The notes beneath the pieces are model-generated. The model worked only from the letters and a program-made list of their open reading frames with translations. It was not told the DNA's origin and made no database searches. A stretch of DNA of 64,000 nucleotides from Bradyrhizobium diazoefficiens (lineage in GTDB: Bacteria; Pseudomonadota; Alphaproteobacteria; Rhizobiales; Xanthobacteraceae), in NCBI RefSeq assembly GCF_016616425.1, contig NZ_CP067101.1:6200001-6264000 (forward strand), given 5' to 3'. Of the stretch, positions 36,985 to 46,850 are shown piece after piece. Position numbers and translations under genes: made by a program. The stretch's first letter is position 1, and each line of letters starts with the position of its first letter.

Positions 36985-37850
36985 GGTTATCGAACTTAAT
37001 GCCATCACGCTTTTAGTGCCCCGCGAGGCCGACCAGCTTGCTGACGGACTCGCTACGCGGCCTGGTTCATGTTCATGCTTGAGCTCCAGCGTTGGTCCTC
37101 GCGTGAAGCAACTTGGGCTGATTCGCTCCGATCTCACCATTGACATGATCGCCCACGCAATGAATATCGGCCTCGCACGAGCGCGCATATCCGGCCATTC
37201 GATTTTGGACTGCGAGGCGCGACTTGTCCGCCACGGACGCTTGAATGAGCGCTCCGCGCTTGAACAAACATCGCGAAATAGCCCAAGCGATCGGGCAAAC
37301 GTTCCAATCTCGTCGGCCGCTGCAGATACGGCGTATTTGCTTCCAGGCGCCAATCGGCAACACTTCGCATCGCAAGACCGAGGTCACGCATCGGCTTTTG
37401 CAGGGGGAGTCAAAAGCCAAAAGCACATGATGATGGATACCAAGACCCCAGCCACGGGACCTGACAACGAAGTCACCTTCACTATACGCCCTGCGCGTTC
37501 CTTTGCTGCCGACGCCTTGACTATCGACTCGTTGAGCTTGCCAACGACATGCCCGGTTTGATCGATGATTTTCGCCCTCAAATCCCGTGTCTCGCAGACT
37601 CGGTTTTGAAGCGCATGTTTGCGACAATGATGCCACGCGCGCTTTGCGAGGTTGCTCTCGTTCCAAATTGCTTATAGCCGCGCAAACCAGGATGATTTTT
37701 TTTGAGGTCGATACGCAATGCGGGCCACGGATGCTCGCCACGCGCTTTCAATAGCGTGGTAGCTGTTTCCTGTGCGCGCGCATTCGGCGCGCCGCGGTGT
37801 TTCCATCACCTTCTGCGATCGCACGGTGATCTCCTGCTCATCCCGCAAGC
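36985..37850. other. Intergenic, nothing firmly recognised
   Basis: A leftward TTG-initiated frame at 37384-37581 encodes 65 residues with one hydrophobic segment (PVAGVLVSIIMCFWLL). It has no clear ribosome site and I do not call it a gene. Confidence 0.35.
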
Positions 37851-37884
37851 AGAAAAGGCCTCCGGCGGGCATGCCGGAGGCCTT
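37851..37884 (-). terminator. Rho-independent terminator of the porin gene
   Basis: Reading leftward, AAGGCCTCCGGC pairs perfectly with GCCGGAGGCCTT across a six-base loop and is followed by a short T run (TTTTCT), 60 bases after the porin stop. Confidence 0.8.
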
Positions 37885-37944
37885 CTTGGAGGTCAAACTT
37901 CGGTATAAAGCCGCTTCTTTTCTTCTTCCGCTAGTTTGACGGAA

Positions 37945-39447
37945 TCAAAAGTTGCGCTGAGCGCGGAGCAGCAGCGTAAGGGCGCCCTGGTCTTTCAACT
38001 CATACACTGCACCCGGTTTTGCGATACTCGCCTGGGCCGGCAGCGTCACGGTGCTTCCACCCGCGTACTTCTGGTCGAGGACATTGTAAGCAAGCTCGGC
38101 CCCAAAAACCAAGTTTTTGACCGGTGTCCAACTTACGTATGTACCGATGGTCGCATAGTTGAAGTCGGGGTTACAGCCGGCAAGGCCGCTGGACAGCGCG
38201 AGGCCTGTGACGAATGCGCCGCAGATATAGCCTTTAGCCGTGCTGTTATAGCGCACCGCACCCCAACCACCGAAGATGCTCGTATGCCAATATTCATTCC
38301 AATTGTGGTTGAAGGCACCGTTGAAGCCGTATGTCGTGATCAACTCCTGGCCAGCGCCTGCAACGAACACTGAGTCGGCGATACCAGCAATTCCGACGCT
38401 TTGGTAAGCACCCGCCAAATTCGTACCGCCATACCTGGCGTAATTGGTCGACATGAAGTCGTTGAAGACGTAGCGGCTTGCGCCGTTCGCATAGACCCCT
38501 GTCACGTTGATCGAGTCACCCGGACCGGTTGGGAGATTCTTGATCGACAATGCCAGCTGACCCGCCCAACCCCACTTGTCGCTGGGAAAGCCGGTGTTCT
38601 CCGTGGCGCCATAGTAGGCAGCATGGTTATCATGGGCTGCGACCGACGCCTGAAAGAGACCCCAAGCCTGGTCAACACGAAGCGAGGCGATGAGGTCTGG
38701 CGCTCGTGTACCGCCAATGTCATTGGCGCCATAATTGCCGGTGGCAAGACCCGCGGCCGTGGCCGCGCTCACGTTCCAGATGTTGGTTGTGTCATGTTGA
38801 GTTTGATCCTGCGCCGAGAATGAAGCCGTGATGCCTTGACCGAAATCAGCGGTATAGGCGATCTGGTTCACGGGATCCCAGGCACTACTGCCCGGCAGTT
38901 CGACGAAGTTTCCGGGATACTCACCCCAGGGCGTAGAGAATTGCGATGCCGCCCTACCAAAGGTGAAACCAGCGAACTGGATGAAGGTGTAGTAGAGGCC
39001 GAGTTGAGCACCGGTTGAGTTATAAGTCGTGCCACCACCAGTGAGACCGGTGCCGGCACCGTTATAACTACCTGTCGTCAAAGTGTACCATATCTCCGCG
39101 TAGGTACGAACCAGTCCATATTCGGTCGCGGTACGCGTGTCGATGCCCATGATTGTGCGGGCGCGACTCGTATAGTAGTTGCTGAGGCGGTTCCGTGCGG
39201 CCCCCACCCCGTTGTCTGGGGGATTGTAAGCACCGTTGGTGTTAAAGGTAACGTCGGCACGCACATAGCCACTGAGCTTTATGCAGGTGTCAGTGCCCGG
39301 AATGTAGTAGAAGCCCGCGCCATACAGTGAGCACACTTTCACGTATTCGATTGCCTTCGCCTTGACGGGCAGCTCAGCAGCCTGCGCGCCGCCAACCGCA
39401 ATCAGAGCCGCGGCCGAACCGAGCAAGAGTCTCTTCCCCATTTTCAT
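37945..39447 (-). CDS. Outer-membrane porin, Bradyrhizobiaceae type
   Basis: 500 residues from the ATG at 39445-39447, six bases after GGAGG; a second ATG follows two codons later. A Sec signal peptide (MGKRLLLGSAAALIAVGGAQA) precedes AELPVKAKAIEYVKVCSLYG, the start typical of rhizobial porins, with paired cysteines in VCSLYGAGFYYIPGTDTC. The body is a run of alternating aromatic beta strands, and the chain ends in ALTLLLRAQRNF with terminal Phe, the outer-membrane insertion signal. It forms passive channels for small solutes. A strong terminator follows. Monocistronic. Confidence 0.94.
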   Translation of the reverse strand: MKMGKRLLLGSAAALIAVGGAQAAELPVKAKAIEYVKVCSLYGAGFYYIPGTDTCIKLSGYVRADVTFNTNGAYNPPDNGVGAARNRLSNYYTSRARTIMGIDTRTATEYGLVRTYAEIWYTLTTGSYNGAGTGLTGGGTTYNSTGAQLGLYYTFIQFAGFTFGRAASQFSTPWGEYPGNFVELPGSSAWDPVNQIAYTADFGQGITASFSAQDQTQHDTTNIWNVSAATAAGLATGNYGANDIGGTRAPDLIASLRVDQAWGLFQASVAAHDNHAAYYGATENTGFPSDKWGWAGQLALSIKNLPTGPGDSINVTGVYANGASRYVFNDFMSTNYARYGGTNLAGAYQSVGIAGIADSVFVAGAGQELITTYGFNGAFNHNWNEYWHTSIFGGWGAVRYNSTAKGYICGAFVTGLALSSGLAGCNPDFNYATIGTYVSWTPVKNLVFGAELAYNVLDQKYAGGSTVTLPAQASIAKPGAVYELKDQGALTLLLRAQRNF

Positions 39448-40440
39448 AAAAGTCCTCCAAATTGTTTCACCCCTAGAGGTGCCGCTCAATAACAGACTAG
39501 CCGTCTTCACTTCGCAGCAAGCGCCGACTGGTAGATTGCCCCAGTGAACGTCCCGGCGCGGAGCATTCCGCTAATCGTAAAATCACGTTGACAGATTACC
39601 TTCACATTTGCGGCACAAACTTTGTACGAAGCGAACTAACTGCGCTTGCGCTCAAGAAGGCGTGCTCTAATCGCATCGCTTCGGTACGTTTCGCACAAAA
39701 CGCGATCGAGCGCAGGTTTTCCATACCGTGTCACGCGAGCGGATCCTCCATGGTGACGGATGCGTCGAGCCCGCTAGCACAATCGAGCGACTACCATCAG
39801 AGCTTCAGCTGTGATGAACCATCCTGATTGACGCATTAATCCGCTCCGGGCACACGATCTTAGTTACGTCATGTCGTGCGTCATTATTTCAATGCACGCG
39901 ACTTTGACCGCCAGATCGCCGCCTCCAGAAAGCTACCCGACCATCCGAAGCGAACGTCTTTGCGTCGCCAGACGAACACCTGCGTATCAGGGCTGTGACG
40001 GCGCGCGATCCCTCTCTCCCAATGCAAGTGTCTGCTCGGGATGCGATGCCTTCTTCTTGCGGCCAAGCGCGCTCGCTCAGCCTGGGAGCGACTGGAAGCC
40101 GGCTCATCGCCAGCCCTCATATCTTCGAAGCTGTCGCCAGCAACCAGCGAGCTATGTTCGCGCTCTCACAATTCCTGGACCAAATCATTAGGAGTGCTCT
40201 GGTCAGAACAGCATCCGCTAGGTCGGCGACCATACACTTACGCGAGTTCTGACCGGCGAGATGAAGACGGTGTGATAGGCGTCGTGGAAGGCGATCGGCA
40301 CGACCTGGAACTCCAACTCCAGGGGCGTGACGTAGCCCAACGCAAAGCGGATCGAAAATACGAAATCGAGGAAGTGGAACAGAACGCAAAGCGGCTTTTT
40401 CTCTCCAATCGGTTTCTATCTTATCGTCGAAGACGCGGAT
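39448..40440. other. Intergenic, nothing recognised
   Basis: About 990 bases between the divergent-free porin start and the Crp-type gene stop. Plus-strand frames at 39871-40463 are short, overlapping and without family motifs. Confidence 0.4.
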
Positions 40441-41154
40441 TTACGTATAAGCTTCTGAAATAATTTTGTAACAACAGCATGCCCGTTGCTCGAGGCGCTT
40501 GCGCTCGTCTATCTGCAGTACGCCGCGCGTCTTGCGAATCATCCCCTGCTCTTCGAATCGGATTAGCGATTCCGTTACTCCAGCGCGGCGCAAGCCCAAG
40601 ACGGACGCAAGGTAGTCATGTGTAACCGGAAGTACACACGCCTCAACAGCATCACTTGCTAGGCAGAGCCAACAGGCGAGCCGTTTTTCGCGATCGTGAC
40701 GAACGCCGCACAGTCCTGTCTGAGCACAATGCAAACTTAGAGCATGAACGTACCGAGAAATAGATTGTCGAACTTCGGGACGATCGTTCATGATCTGACG
40801 CATATCATCGACACGGATCCTGTGCGCTCTTCCCGGAAAGACGACAACCGACTGTTGGGAGAAAAGATGCGCTCCCAACAAGAGCGAGGCGCCGACCGCA
40901 CCACGATACCCTATCACCGCCGTTTCAAGGATGCTCTCCTCCGCGACAATCCTCAGCGAGACTAGGCCCGACTCCACGAAGTAGACATGATCGGGCTGCT
41001 TTTTCGGCTCTTGCAGAAGCATGCGTTCTCTCAGAACGATCGGCTCAAGCAACTCAGCTATTGCTGCGAGATCTTGCAGACAAAGACTCGTCAGAATCGC
41101 ATTCTTGAAAAAGGACCGGGTCGCAGGACGCGCGTAAGCAGGCCGATCAAGCAT
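40441..41154 (-). CDS. Crp/Fnr-family transcriptional regulator
   Basis: 237 residues from the ATG at 41152-41154, seven bases after GGGAG; a TTG eleven codons earlier is less likely. The N-terminal cyclic-nucleotide-type beta roll (about 25-140) includes PDHVYFVESGLVSLRIV and a GYRGAVGASLLLG segment. The C-terminal HTH (about 180-225) has THDYLASVLGLRRAGVTESL and EEQGMIRKTRGVLQI. The N-terminal four-cysteine iron-sulfur cluster of FNR/FixK1 is absent, so it is not an oxygen sensor of that kind. Its target genes cannot be told from the neighbourhood. Confidence 0.9.
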   Translation of the reverse strand: MLDRPAYARPATRSFFKNAILTSLCLQDLAAIAELLEPIVLRERMLLQEPKKQPDHVYFVESGLVSLRIVAEESILETAVIGYRGAVGASLLLGAHLFSQQSVVVFPGRAHRIRVDDMRQIMNDRPEVRQSISRYVHALSLHCAQTGLCGVRHDREKRLACWLCLASDAVEACVLPVTHDYLASVLGLRRAGVTESLIRFEEQGMIRKTRGVLQIDERKRLEQRACCCYKIISEAYT

Positions 41155-41261
41155 GTACTGTCTCCCGGGCACTCGGTTGGTTGACAACCATCCATGCTTT
41201 GACGAGCACCTCCCGGCTGCTAGTCGTCTCCGGTCTCACATGACTGTTCGTTTCTGCCCCT

Positions 41262-41744
41262 TCAAAGAAATGCCGTTGGGCATCGAAGAAAGTTGGCGAT
41301 TTGAACCATTGCGCAGAACACCAGGCCAGCTTCCTGGTTCTCGCATTCGTCTTCCGGAAGCGTTGCTTGCCCAAATGCGCACCTGACAGGTATTGAGTTG
41401 ACGAGACGATATTCTTTTGAAACTCGACGCGCGACTTGAAGATAGCCGAGGGAGACCTGTTTCAGATGCGCGAAGAAGTGCTCCTCATCATGCTGCTCGA
41501 ACGAGCTACGGTATTGCCGCGTTAAGCATGTAGAGTGAGCCCGCCGTCCGGCGTCCTCCTGCTGCAGATGATCGAAGTCCCACGACTGTGGAGGACTTAG
41601 TCTCTCACCCACCTCTCTCGTATGCGACACGACCCGGCCGAGCCCAATGCACGCCTGAATTCGTTGGTCGAGGTGAGAACCGGCCATTGACATTTGACAA
41701 CGTTGAGGGCGAATATCCGGGCACTTCGCAGCAAGCCGGATCAA
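41262..41744 (-). CDS. Unrecognised ORF, possibly degraded
   Basis: 160 codons, beginning 69 bases downstream of element copy 8, the same spacing as for the SnoaL-like genes. The composition is mixed and charged, with many Cys and His (DEEHFFAHLKQVSLGYLQVA is the most protein-like part). No family recognised. It may be a remnant of a former element-controlled gene. Confidence 0.3.
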   Translation of the reverse strand: MIRLAAKCPDIRPQRCQMSMAGSHLDQRIQACIGLGRVVSHTREVGERLSPPQSWDFDHLQQEDAGRRAHSTCLTRQYRSSFEQHDEEHFFAHLKQVSLGYLQVARRVSKEYRLVNSIPVRCAFGQATLPEDECENQEAGLVFCAMVQIANFLRCPTAFL

Positions 41745-41812
41745 CGACCGGAGCTAATCGTCAAGCATCGTCTCCTCTCCTTTCAATTGTGGACCCACCG
41801 CCCCGGGTGGCG

Positions 41813-41853
41813 CCAATACCGATTTCGGAAAGGTCAATATCAGTTTGGAATTG
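41813..41853 (-). promoter_or_regulatory. Dispersed inverted-repeat element, copy 8
   Basis: On the plus strand it begins CCAATACCGATTTCGG and ends CAGTTTGGAATTG. It points leftward to the unassigned ORF at 41262-41744. Confidence 0.7.
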
Positions 41854-42283
41854 ACTGCTATGCCCTTTTTGTTGGCTGCTCGCAGACCATTGTCGATGAT
41901 TTAGGATTATTCGGCGGCGACAGATTCAATGGGACGTGGATCGAACACATGAAGGCTCGGCATTGATGATCGCGGAGTCGGCTTAGATCAGTGATCATTG
42001 AGCTGCTCAGGTCGCTACGAGTCTTCCGTGATGCCATCGATCCGAATCCCGATGACTGCCAAAGAGACCGGGCAGTCGAATGCTCTTGCGCCATTCCGAG
42101 TATGGGAAGTGGTTGTCCGCTTCAGAGCCATCGTAACGTGCAGCGGCAGCTCGCCAGATGCACATGGTTTCGCCAATAGGAAGATGGCAAATGAGGATCC
42201 ACCCGGCGCTCAACGACCGCCATCACCGGGTATGATGACGTGATTTGGTGATTTGGGAACGACAGCGAAGCTAAGAAAACGAA
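41854..42283. other. Intergenic, nothing recognised
   Basis: Short frames only, no family motifs. Confidence 0.4.
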
Positions 42284-42311
42284 GGGCCGCTGCAGAGCTC
42301 AGCAGCGGCCC
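42284..42311 (-). terminator. Terminator-like hairpin downstream of the ABC importer operon
   Basis: GGGCCGCTGC and GCAGCGGCCC form a perfect 10-bp stem around eight bases. Read leftward it is followed by TTCGTTTTCTT, a moderately T-rich tract. It is 490 bases after the importer ATPase stop, so a gene now lost may once have ended here. Confidence 0.65.
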
Positions 42312-42529
42312 GGTCCAGTCTGGGAGAAACAACAGACGATCCGGTCTGTCAGCGGATTCCGAAAATCGTCGAGCGTGTGTGATCGTAGTCGTCGCGATAA
42401 CGAGAAAGCAACCGTCCAGGTGTCTACGGGCAATTGATTGAGTTCGACCTACGCTCCCCTGACATCTAGTGCACCGATATGCTGCCCGCCCTTACCGACA
42501 CCAACATCATTCTCGGCGAAAATCATACC

Positions 42530-42760
42530 GAACCCGCGCGCTTCATAGTGAAGCGCAGATGGCTAACTCGGAACCACAGCGCGACCACATTATTTGCAGT
42601 CCTGCCATTACTACTTCTGCCAGCTCAACCTGCTTCCTGAACGGATCGTGAAAGCGAAGCGGACCTTCAATCAGTGTCGCGGCGGCCAGCCTGAATGTCC
42701 CGGCAACGAGATTGTGCGCCGATGTCAGGTAAGGTGGTAAGGTCGCCGTAATTGCAGCTC
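42530..42760 (-). pseudogene. C-terminal remnant of an unknown gene
   Basis: A leftward frame without interruption reads TATLPPYLTSAHNLVAGTF and later EGPLRFHDPFRKQVELAEVV before a stop near 42541. It is protein-like and lies between the importer operon and the terminator hairpin, so it probably was the last gene of that operon. I do not recognise the family. Confidence 0.4.
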
Positions 42761-42798
42761 CGTTTGGAGGAGTGGCGGCTAGAGCCGCGAAAACATAA

Positions 42799-43902
42799 TT
42801 ATTTCTCGAGAACCACCATATCAGATGAAGACCAGCAAAGCCGCACCCGTGCCCCGGGCTCGGGCCTCGTCTCCGCCCGGCTCGAAACCATCTTGGCTGT
42901 AATGTTTAGGCCGTTCTGGGTTTTAACTGTTACGCGGGTCATGCCCCCCACGAAGGAGCTGCTTGCGACTTCACCGCTCAGCTCATTGCTGCCGTGCGTA
43001 ACGGGCTCATCGATGCTGCTGATCCGTACTTTCTCGGGTCGCACCATCACGAGTAGCTCCGATCCTTCGGTCCGCATATCCCCACCAGGAACGGCGATCG
43101 ACTGACTTCCGGCGATCGTCATGCGACCAGCAGCGCTAACTTGTCCGCTGATCAGATTCGATTCTCCAATGAACTCCGCCACGAACCGGTTGCGCGGCTG
43201 GAAGTACAACTCATCCGGCGTCCCAAGCTGAGCAATTTCGCCCATCCTCATCAAGCAAATGCGATCGGACATATTGAGTGCTTCTTCCTGATCGTGGGTA
43301 ACGTAGATGACCGTTGTGCCCAGGTCTTTGTGAAGGCGCTTTATCTCTCCCTGCATCTGCTCGCGCAAATTCTTGTCCAACGCCCCTAGCGGCTCGTCCA
43401 TCATGATAATAGCCGGCGAATATACGATGCAGCGCGCAATGCCTACGCGCTGCTGCTGACCGCCGGACAACTGTCGAGGCTTGCGATCTTCAAAGCCGCA
43501 TAGACCGACACGCTCGAGCGCCTCCGTCACCTTCGCGCGAATCACCTTGGCGGATTGGCGGCGCACGCGAAGCGGATAAGCCACGTTTTCGAACACTGTC
43601 ATGTGCGGCATCAGAGCATAGTTCTGGAACACCATTCCGATGCCCCTTTCGCGCGGAGGCATCGCGGTAATGTCGTGCCCATCGAGTAGTATGGCGCCCG
43701 TCGTTGGTCCGATTGCGCCTGCGATCAGGTTGAGGAGCGTCGTCTTGCCCGAGCCTGACGGACCGAGCAGGGTCAGGAATTCGCCCCTCTCGACGCTGAC
43801 ATCGGTCGGATACAGCGCCGTCACTGAACCGAACGTCTTCGATATACCCTTCAGTTCGATCGCGTGAGCGATAGTAGCGTCCAAAACGGTGCCGTCCTGC
43901 AT
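42799..43902 (-). CDS. potA: ABC importer ATP-binding subunit, PotA-like
   Basis: 367 residues from the ATG at 43900-43902; the frame extends 41 codons upstream without family similarity. The complete ATPase has Walker A GPSGSGKTT, the Q-loop FQNYALMPHMTV, signature LSGGQQQRVGIARC, Walker B IIMMDEPLGALD and the switch His in VTHDQEEAL. The C-terminal TOBE domain (about 285-360) includes MVRPEKVRISS. It powers the importer formed with the two permeases directly upstream. The family imports spermidine/putrescine, GABA or similar; the substrate is unproven. The N-terminus is slightly shorter than usual PotA. Confidence 0.93.
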   Translation of the reverse strand: MQDGTVLDATIAHAIELKGISKTFGSVTALYPTDVSVERGEFLTLLGPSGSGKTTLLNLIAGAIGPTTGAILLDGHDITAMPPRERGIGMVFQNYALMPHMTVFENVAYPLRVRRQSAKVIRAKVTEALERVGLCGFEDRKPRQLSGGQQQRVGIARCIVYSPAIIMMDEPLGALDKNLREQMQGEIKRLHKDLGTTVIYVTHDQEEALNMSDRICLMRMGEIAQLGTPDELYFQPRNRFVAEFIGESNLISGQVSAAGRMTIAGSQSIAVPGGDMRTEGSELLVMVRPEKVRISSIDEPVTHGSNELSGEVASSSFVGGMTRVTVKTQNGLNITAKMVSSRAETRPEPGARVRLCWSSSDMVVLEK

Positions 43903-44055
43903 CGGATTCACTTGTTTGCCCGAATGGTATAGCGGACGCACAAACAACCGCGTTCCCCGTACGTATTTCCGGTCATGTGACTGGATTTTTTCAAGTTCTG
44001 CCTCTTTCCTGATCAGGTGATGCATGCGGAAGTAGTCCTCTGAACGCCGAATGGA

Positions 44056-44868
44056 TCAGACATCAGTTGGTGTCGATTTTTTCAATGCGATTGTGACGAT
44101 GCAAACCAGCAAAGAAAGCCCCGTCATCAAGGTAGACACGGCGGCGATCACCGGTGATAGCTCCCATTGGAGAGCGCTGTACATCTTAACCGGCAGGGTG
44201 ACTGTGCTTGGACTGGCCAGGAACCAAGAAATGATAACCTCGTCGAAGGACAGCAAAAAAGCGAAAAATGCAGCGCTCACGAGCGACGGAACGAGTTGGG
44301 GGATAACGACTGTGACAAACATCCGTATCGGCCCCGCTCCCATCAGTTCCGCGCCGAACTCGAGATTACGATCCAGCTTGTTTACACCCGCGATCACCAT
44401 GACGACCACATAAGGTACGGTGACCATGACGTGGCCGAGCACGATGGAAAGCGTAGTCCCAGCTAACCTAAGATAGGAAAGGTAGAGATAAAGTCCGAGG
44501 CCCGTAACGATAGTGGGGATGACAAGCGGGCTCATGATTATGATGGTAACGAGCCCTTTGCCGACGAATTCGTGACGCGCGATCCAGTAACCTGCAGGAA
44601 CGCCGGCAAGCATCGATACGGTCGTGGTGGCCAGCGCAATCTTGAGGCTTTCGAGGAGTGACCCCAGCCAACTCGGAGAGTTGAAGAAGATTGTAAACAG
44701 GTCTAGCGAGTAACTCGTCGGCGGGAAGCTCAGCGCATTAGTCGGGCCGAATGCCATAGGCACCGTCACCACTATGGGCGCAAGGAGAAACGAATAGATA
44801 GCGACTGCCAGCGCCGTTCCTATTGCACAGTAGCGTTGCGACTGCGGGTCATGAATGGAGCTAAGCAA
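44056..44868 (-). CDS. potC: ABC importer permease, PotC-like
   Basis: 270 residues with about six membrane segments. The cytoplasmic EAA-type coupling helix lies in LEFGAELMGAGPIRMFVTVVIPQ, and the segment GYWIARHEFVGKGL is typical of PotC. It forms the heterodimeric channel with the permease upstream, ten bases away. Confidence 0.92.
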   Translation of the reverse strand: MLSSIHDPQSQRYCAIGTALAVAIYSFLLAPIVVTVPMAFGPTNALSFPPTSYSLDLFTIFFNSPSWLGSLLESLKIALATTTVSMLAGVPAGYWIARHEFVGKGLVTIIIMSPLVIPTIVTGLGLYLYLSYLRLAGTTLSIVLGHVMVTVPYVVVMVIAGVNKLDRNLEFGAELMGAGPIRMFVTVVIPQLVPSLVSAAFFAFLLSFDEVIISWFLASPSTVTLPVKMYSALQWELSPVIAAVSTLMTGLSLLVCIVTIALKKSTPTDV

Positions 44869-44877
44869 GAGACCCCC

Positions 44878-45702
44878 CTAGACCTTACGCCGACGCCAGA
44901 GCGCTAGCGGACCGCCGGCAATGAAAACTATGCCGAACAGCACCACGCTAATGGCTGCAGCTTTGTGCCAATCCAACACCTCTCGGTTGTAGAAATCGAC
45001 AAGATTCGACAGCATTTGGTCTTTCGGTCCGCCGAGAAGTCCTGGAATAACGAAGGCCCCCAGGGACATCACGAACACGCTCAACAGCGCAGCGAACACT
45101 CCGGGGAGACTCAGTGGAAGGGTAACCGTCCAGAATATTCGGGCCGGTTTGGCTCCCATGATAGAGGCTGCGCGGTAGAGGGCGTTATCGATCGCGAGTA
45201 GGCTTGCGAGAACAGGCAAGACGACGAGCGGAACGAGAAAGTTGGTCATACCGACAAGGAGACCGACTAGATTGAGCACAAGCGGCAGCTCGACTTTCGT
45301 GTTGAAGATCCAGCTCAGCACGTTGTTGATGATCCCCTCGCGCCCAAGGATGATGGTAAAGGCGAAGCATTTGACCAGAATGCTGGTCCAGAAAGGAAGC
45401 AGGACGACCAACATCAACATTGCTCTGCGCCGCGCCGATTGACGTGCAAGGTGTAATGCGACGACGAAACCCAGAATTGAACTCAGGAAAGACGATAAGC
45501 CGGCAATAATTAGAGTCGTTACCAGCGTTTGTCTGAACAAAGTGCTCGTCAATATCTCCCCGTAAGCAGCCAACGAAAATACCGGCCCATGGACACTGGT
45601 ATAGAAGACGTACAGGAGAGGCGGCAATACAATCAAGGTCGCTACCAAAACGGCCGGCGACATGAAAATCGTTTGGGCGCGTATGCTACTGGCTTGATTC
45701 AT
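44878..45702 (-). CDS. potB: ABC importer permease, PotB-like
   Basis: 274 residues from the ATG at 45700-45702. Upstream codons in frame lack similarity and read into the SBP3 gap. There are about six membrane helices, with the EAA coupling loop in LYRAASIMGAKPARIFWTVTLPLSLPG. It is the second gene of the importer operon, 83 bases after the SBP3 stop. Confidence 0.92.
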   Translation of the reverse strand: MNQASSIRAQTIFMSPAVLVATLIVLPPLLYVFYTSVHGPVFSLAAYGEILTSTLFRQTLVTTLIIAGLSSFLSSILGFVVALHLARQSARRRAMLMLVVLLPFWTSILVKCFAFTIILGREGIINNVLSWIFNTKVELPLVLNLVGLLVGMTNFLVPLVVLPVLASLLAIDNALYRAASIMGAKPARIFWTVTLPLSLPGVFAALLSVFVMSLGAFVIPGLLGGPKDQMLSNLVDFYNREVLDWHKAAAISVVLFGIVFIAGGPLALWRRRKV

Positions 45703-45785
45703 AAGCTTTCTGAGAAGTTCGAACCGAGATTGTAAGTTAGAGCGTGACAGGGATGGGACTAGCCTATCCCAGTACATCCGATCAA

Positions 45786-46850
45786 TCAGCGGAGGGCCCA
45801 TTCCTTGAAGCGGCGCGACACCGCCTCCAAGTTATCCGCCCAATACGCGCCGCTGAGAACGAGATTGTTCGGACTGTCGATATCCTTGGGAAGCCATTTA
45901 CGAGCCTCGGCCGATAGCATCGACATCGCCTTTTTGGAGTTTGGAACGAACGCGGTCAAATCGCATAGCCGCGCCACAACTTCCGGACGCATATAGTAAG
46001 CGATGTACTTCATCGCATTCTCCTTGTTCGGCGCACCCTTGAGGATTGTAAGCGGGTCAGCATAGAGCAGGTTCTGTTCAAATGAGAACGCCAACGGTAT
46101 TCCGCCTCCCGGCTCATTTGTAGCTCGGACACGATTGGCATACGTATAGCTGAAATCGACCTCGCCTGTCTGCACAAGGGAGATCGTTTGTGGAGTCGGA
46201 GTTACCCAGGTCGCGACGCCCGGCTTGATACGATCGAGCGCCTTGAACGCACGATCAAGGTCCAAAGGGTAGATGTCCTTCGGCGACACGCCATCGGCGA
46301 GAAGCGCCACTTCCAGCGTGGTCTCAGCTCGATTGAGGAATGCGCGGCGCCCCGGAAACTTCTTCAAATCGAAGAAGTCAGCAAAATTCGCGGGATGCTT
46401 TCCAGGGCCGAATTTCTTCGGGTCCCATCCTATGCCGCCGACATACGTGTCAGTCACGACGACATCACTCGTCGGCGGGACCGGCATATCCTTGAGGTCA
46501 AGCATCGAAAGATCCAGTTTCTCCCAAAAACCCTCTTTGGATCCATAGGCAGCCTCTGCAGGTGTCGGGAGATGAACGTCGAAGTCGACGTGTCCCGTGA
46601 GCTGCTGCGCCTTCACTTTCGCCATTTCCGGTCGAGGGAGGATGTCGACCTTGATTCCTGTTTCCTCGGTAAAGGGATTGACCACAGTCTTGACCAGGAT
46701 CTCTTGATAAGTTCCGCCACTGCTGGCGATCGTCAGCGAATTGGACTTGGCTGCAGCGCGCGAGCCTCTGAGCACCATTGGTGCCGCGAGTACGCCGGCC
46801 GTTCCGATCAAGAGCGAGCGACGAGAGATTGTTGACACCGACTTCTTCAT
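45786..46850 (-). CDS. potD: Tat-exported ABC solute-binding protein (SBP3), linked to its importer
   Basis: 354 residues from the ATG at 46848-46850 with GGTGGAG upstream. The twin-arginine signal is STISRRSLLIGTAGVLAAP. The mature part contains SLTIASSGGTYQEILVK, EETGIKVDILPRPEMAKVKA, GGIGWDPKKFGPGKHPANF and PNKENAMKYIAYYMRPE. It is the only SBP here directly followed by permease and ATPase genes, so it is the cognate receptor. SBP4 is nearly the same sequence; SBP1, SBP2 and SBP5 are more distant. Ligand inferred as a polyamine, GABA or related compound from the PotD-like family. Confidence 0.94.
   Translation of the reverse strand: MKKSVSTISRRSLLIGTAGVLAAPMVLRGSRAAAKSNSLTIASSGGTYQEILVKTVVNPFTEETGIKVDILPRPEMAKVKAQQLTGHVDFDVHLPTPAEAAYGSKEGFWEKLDLSMLDLKDMPVPPTSDVVVTDTYVGGIGWDPKKFGPGKHPANFADFFDLKKFPGRRAFLNRAETTLEVALLADGVSPKDIYPLDLDRAFKALDRIKPGVATWVTPTPQTISLVQTGEVDFSYTYANRVRATNEPGGGIPLAFSFEQNLLYADPLTILKGAPNKENAMKYIAYYMRPEVVARLCDLTAFVPNSKKAMSMLSAEARKWLPKDIDSPNNLVLSGAYWADNLEAVSRRFKEWALR

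Noticed and set aside
37384..37581. 65-residue membrane protein starting at a TTG
   Set aside because: Start codon and ribosome site are unconvincing and the frame continues upstream without a defined beginning.
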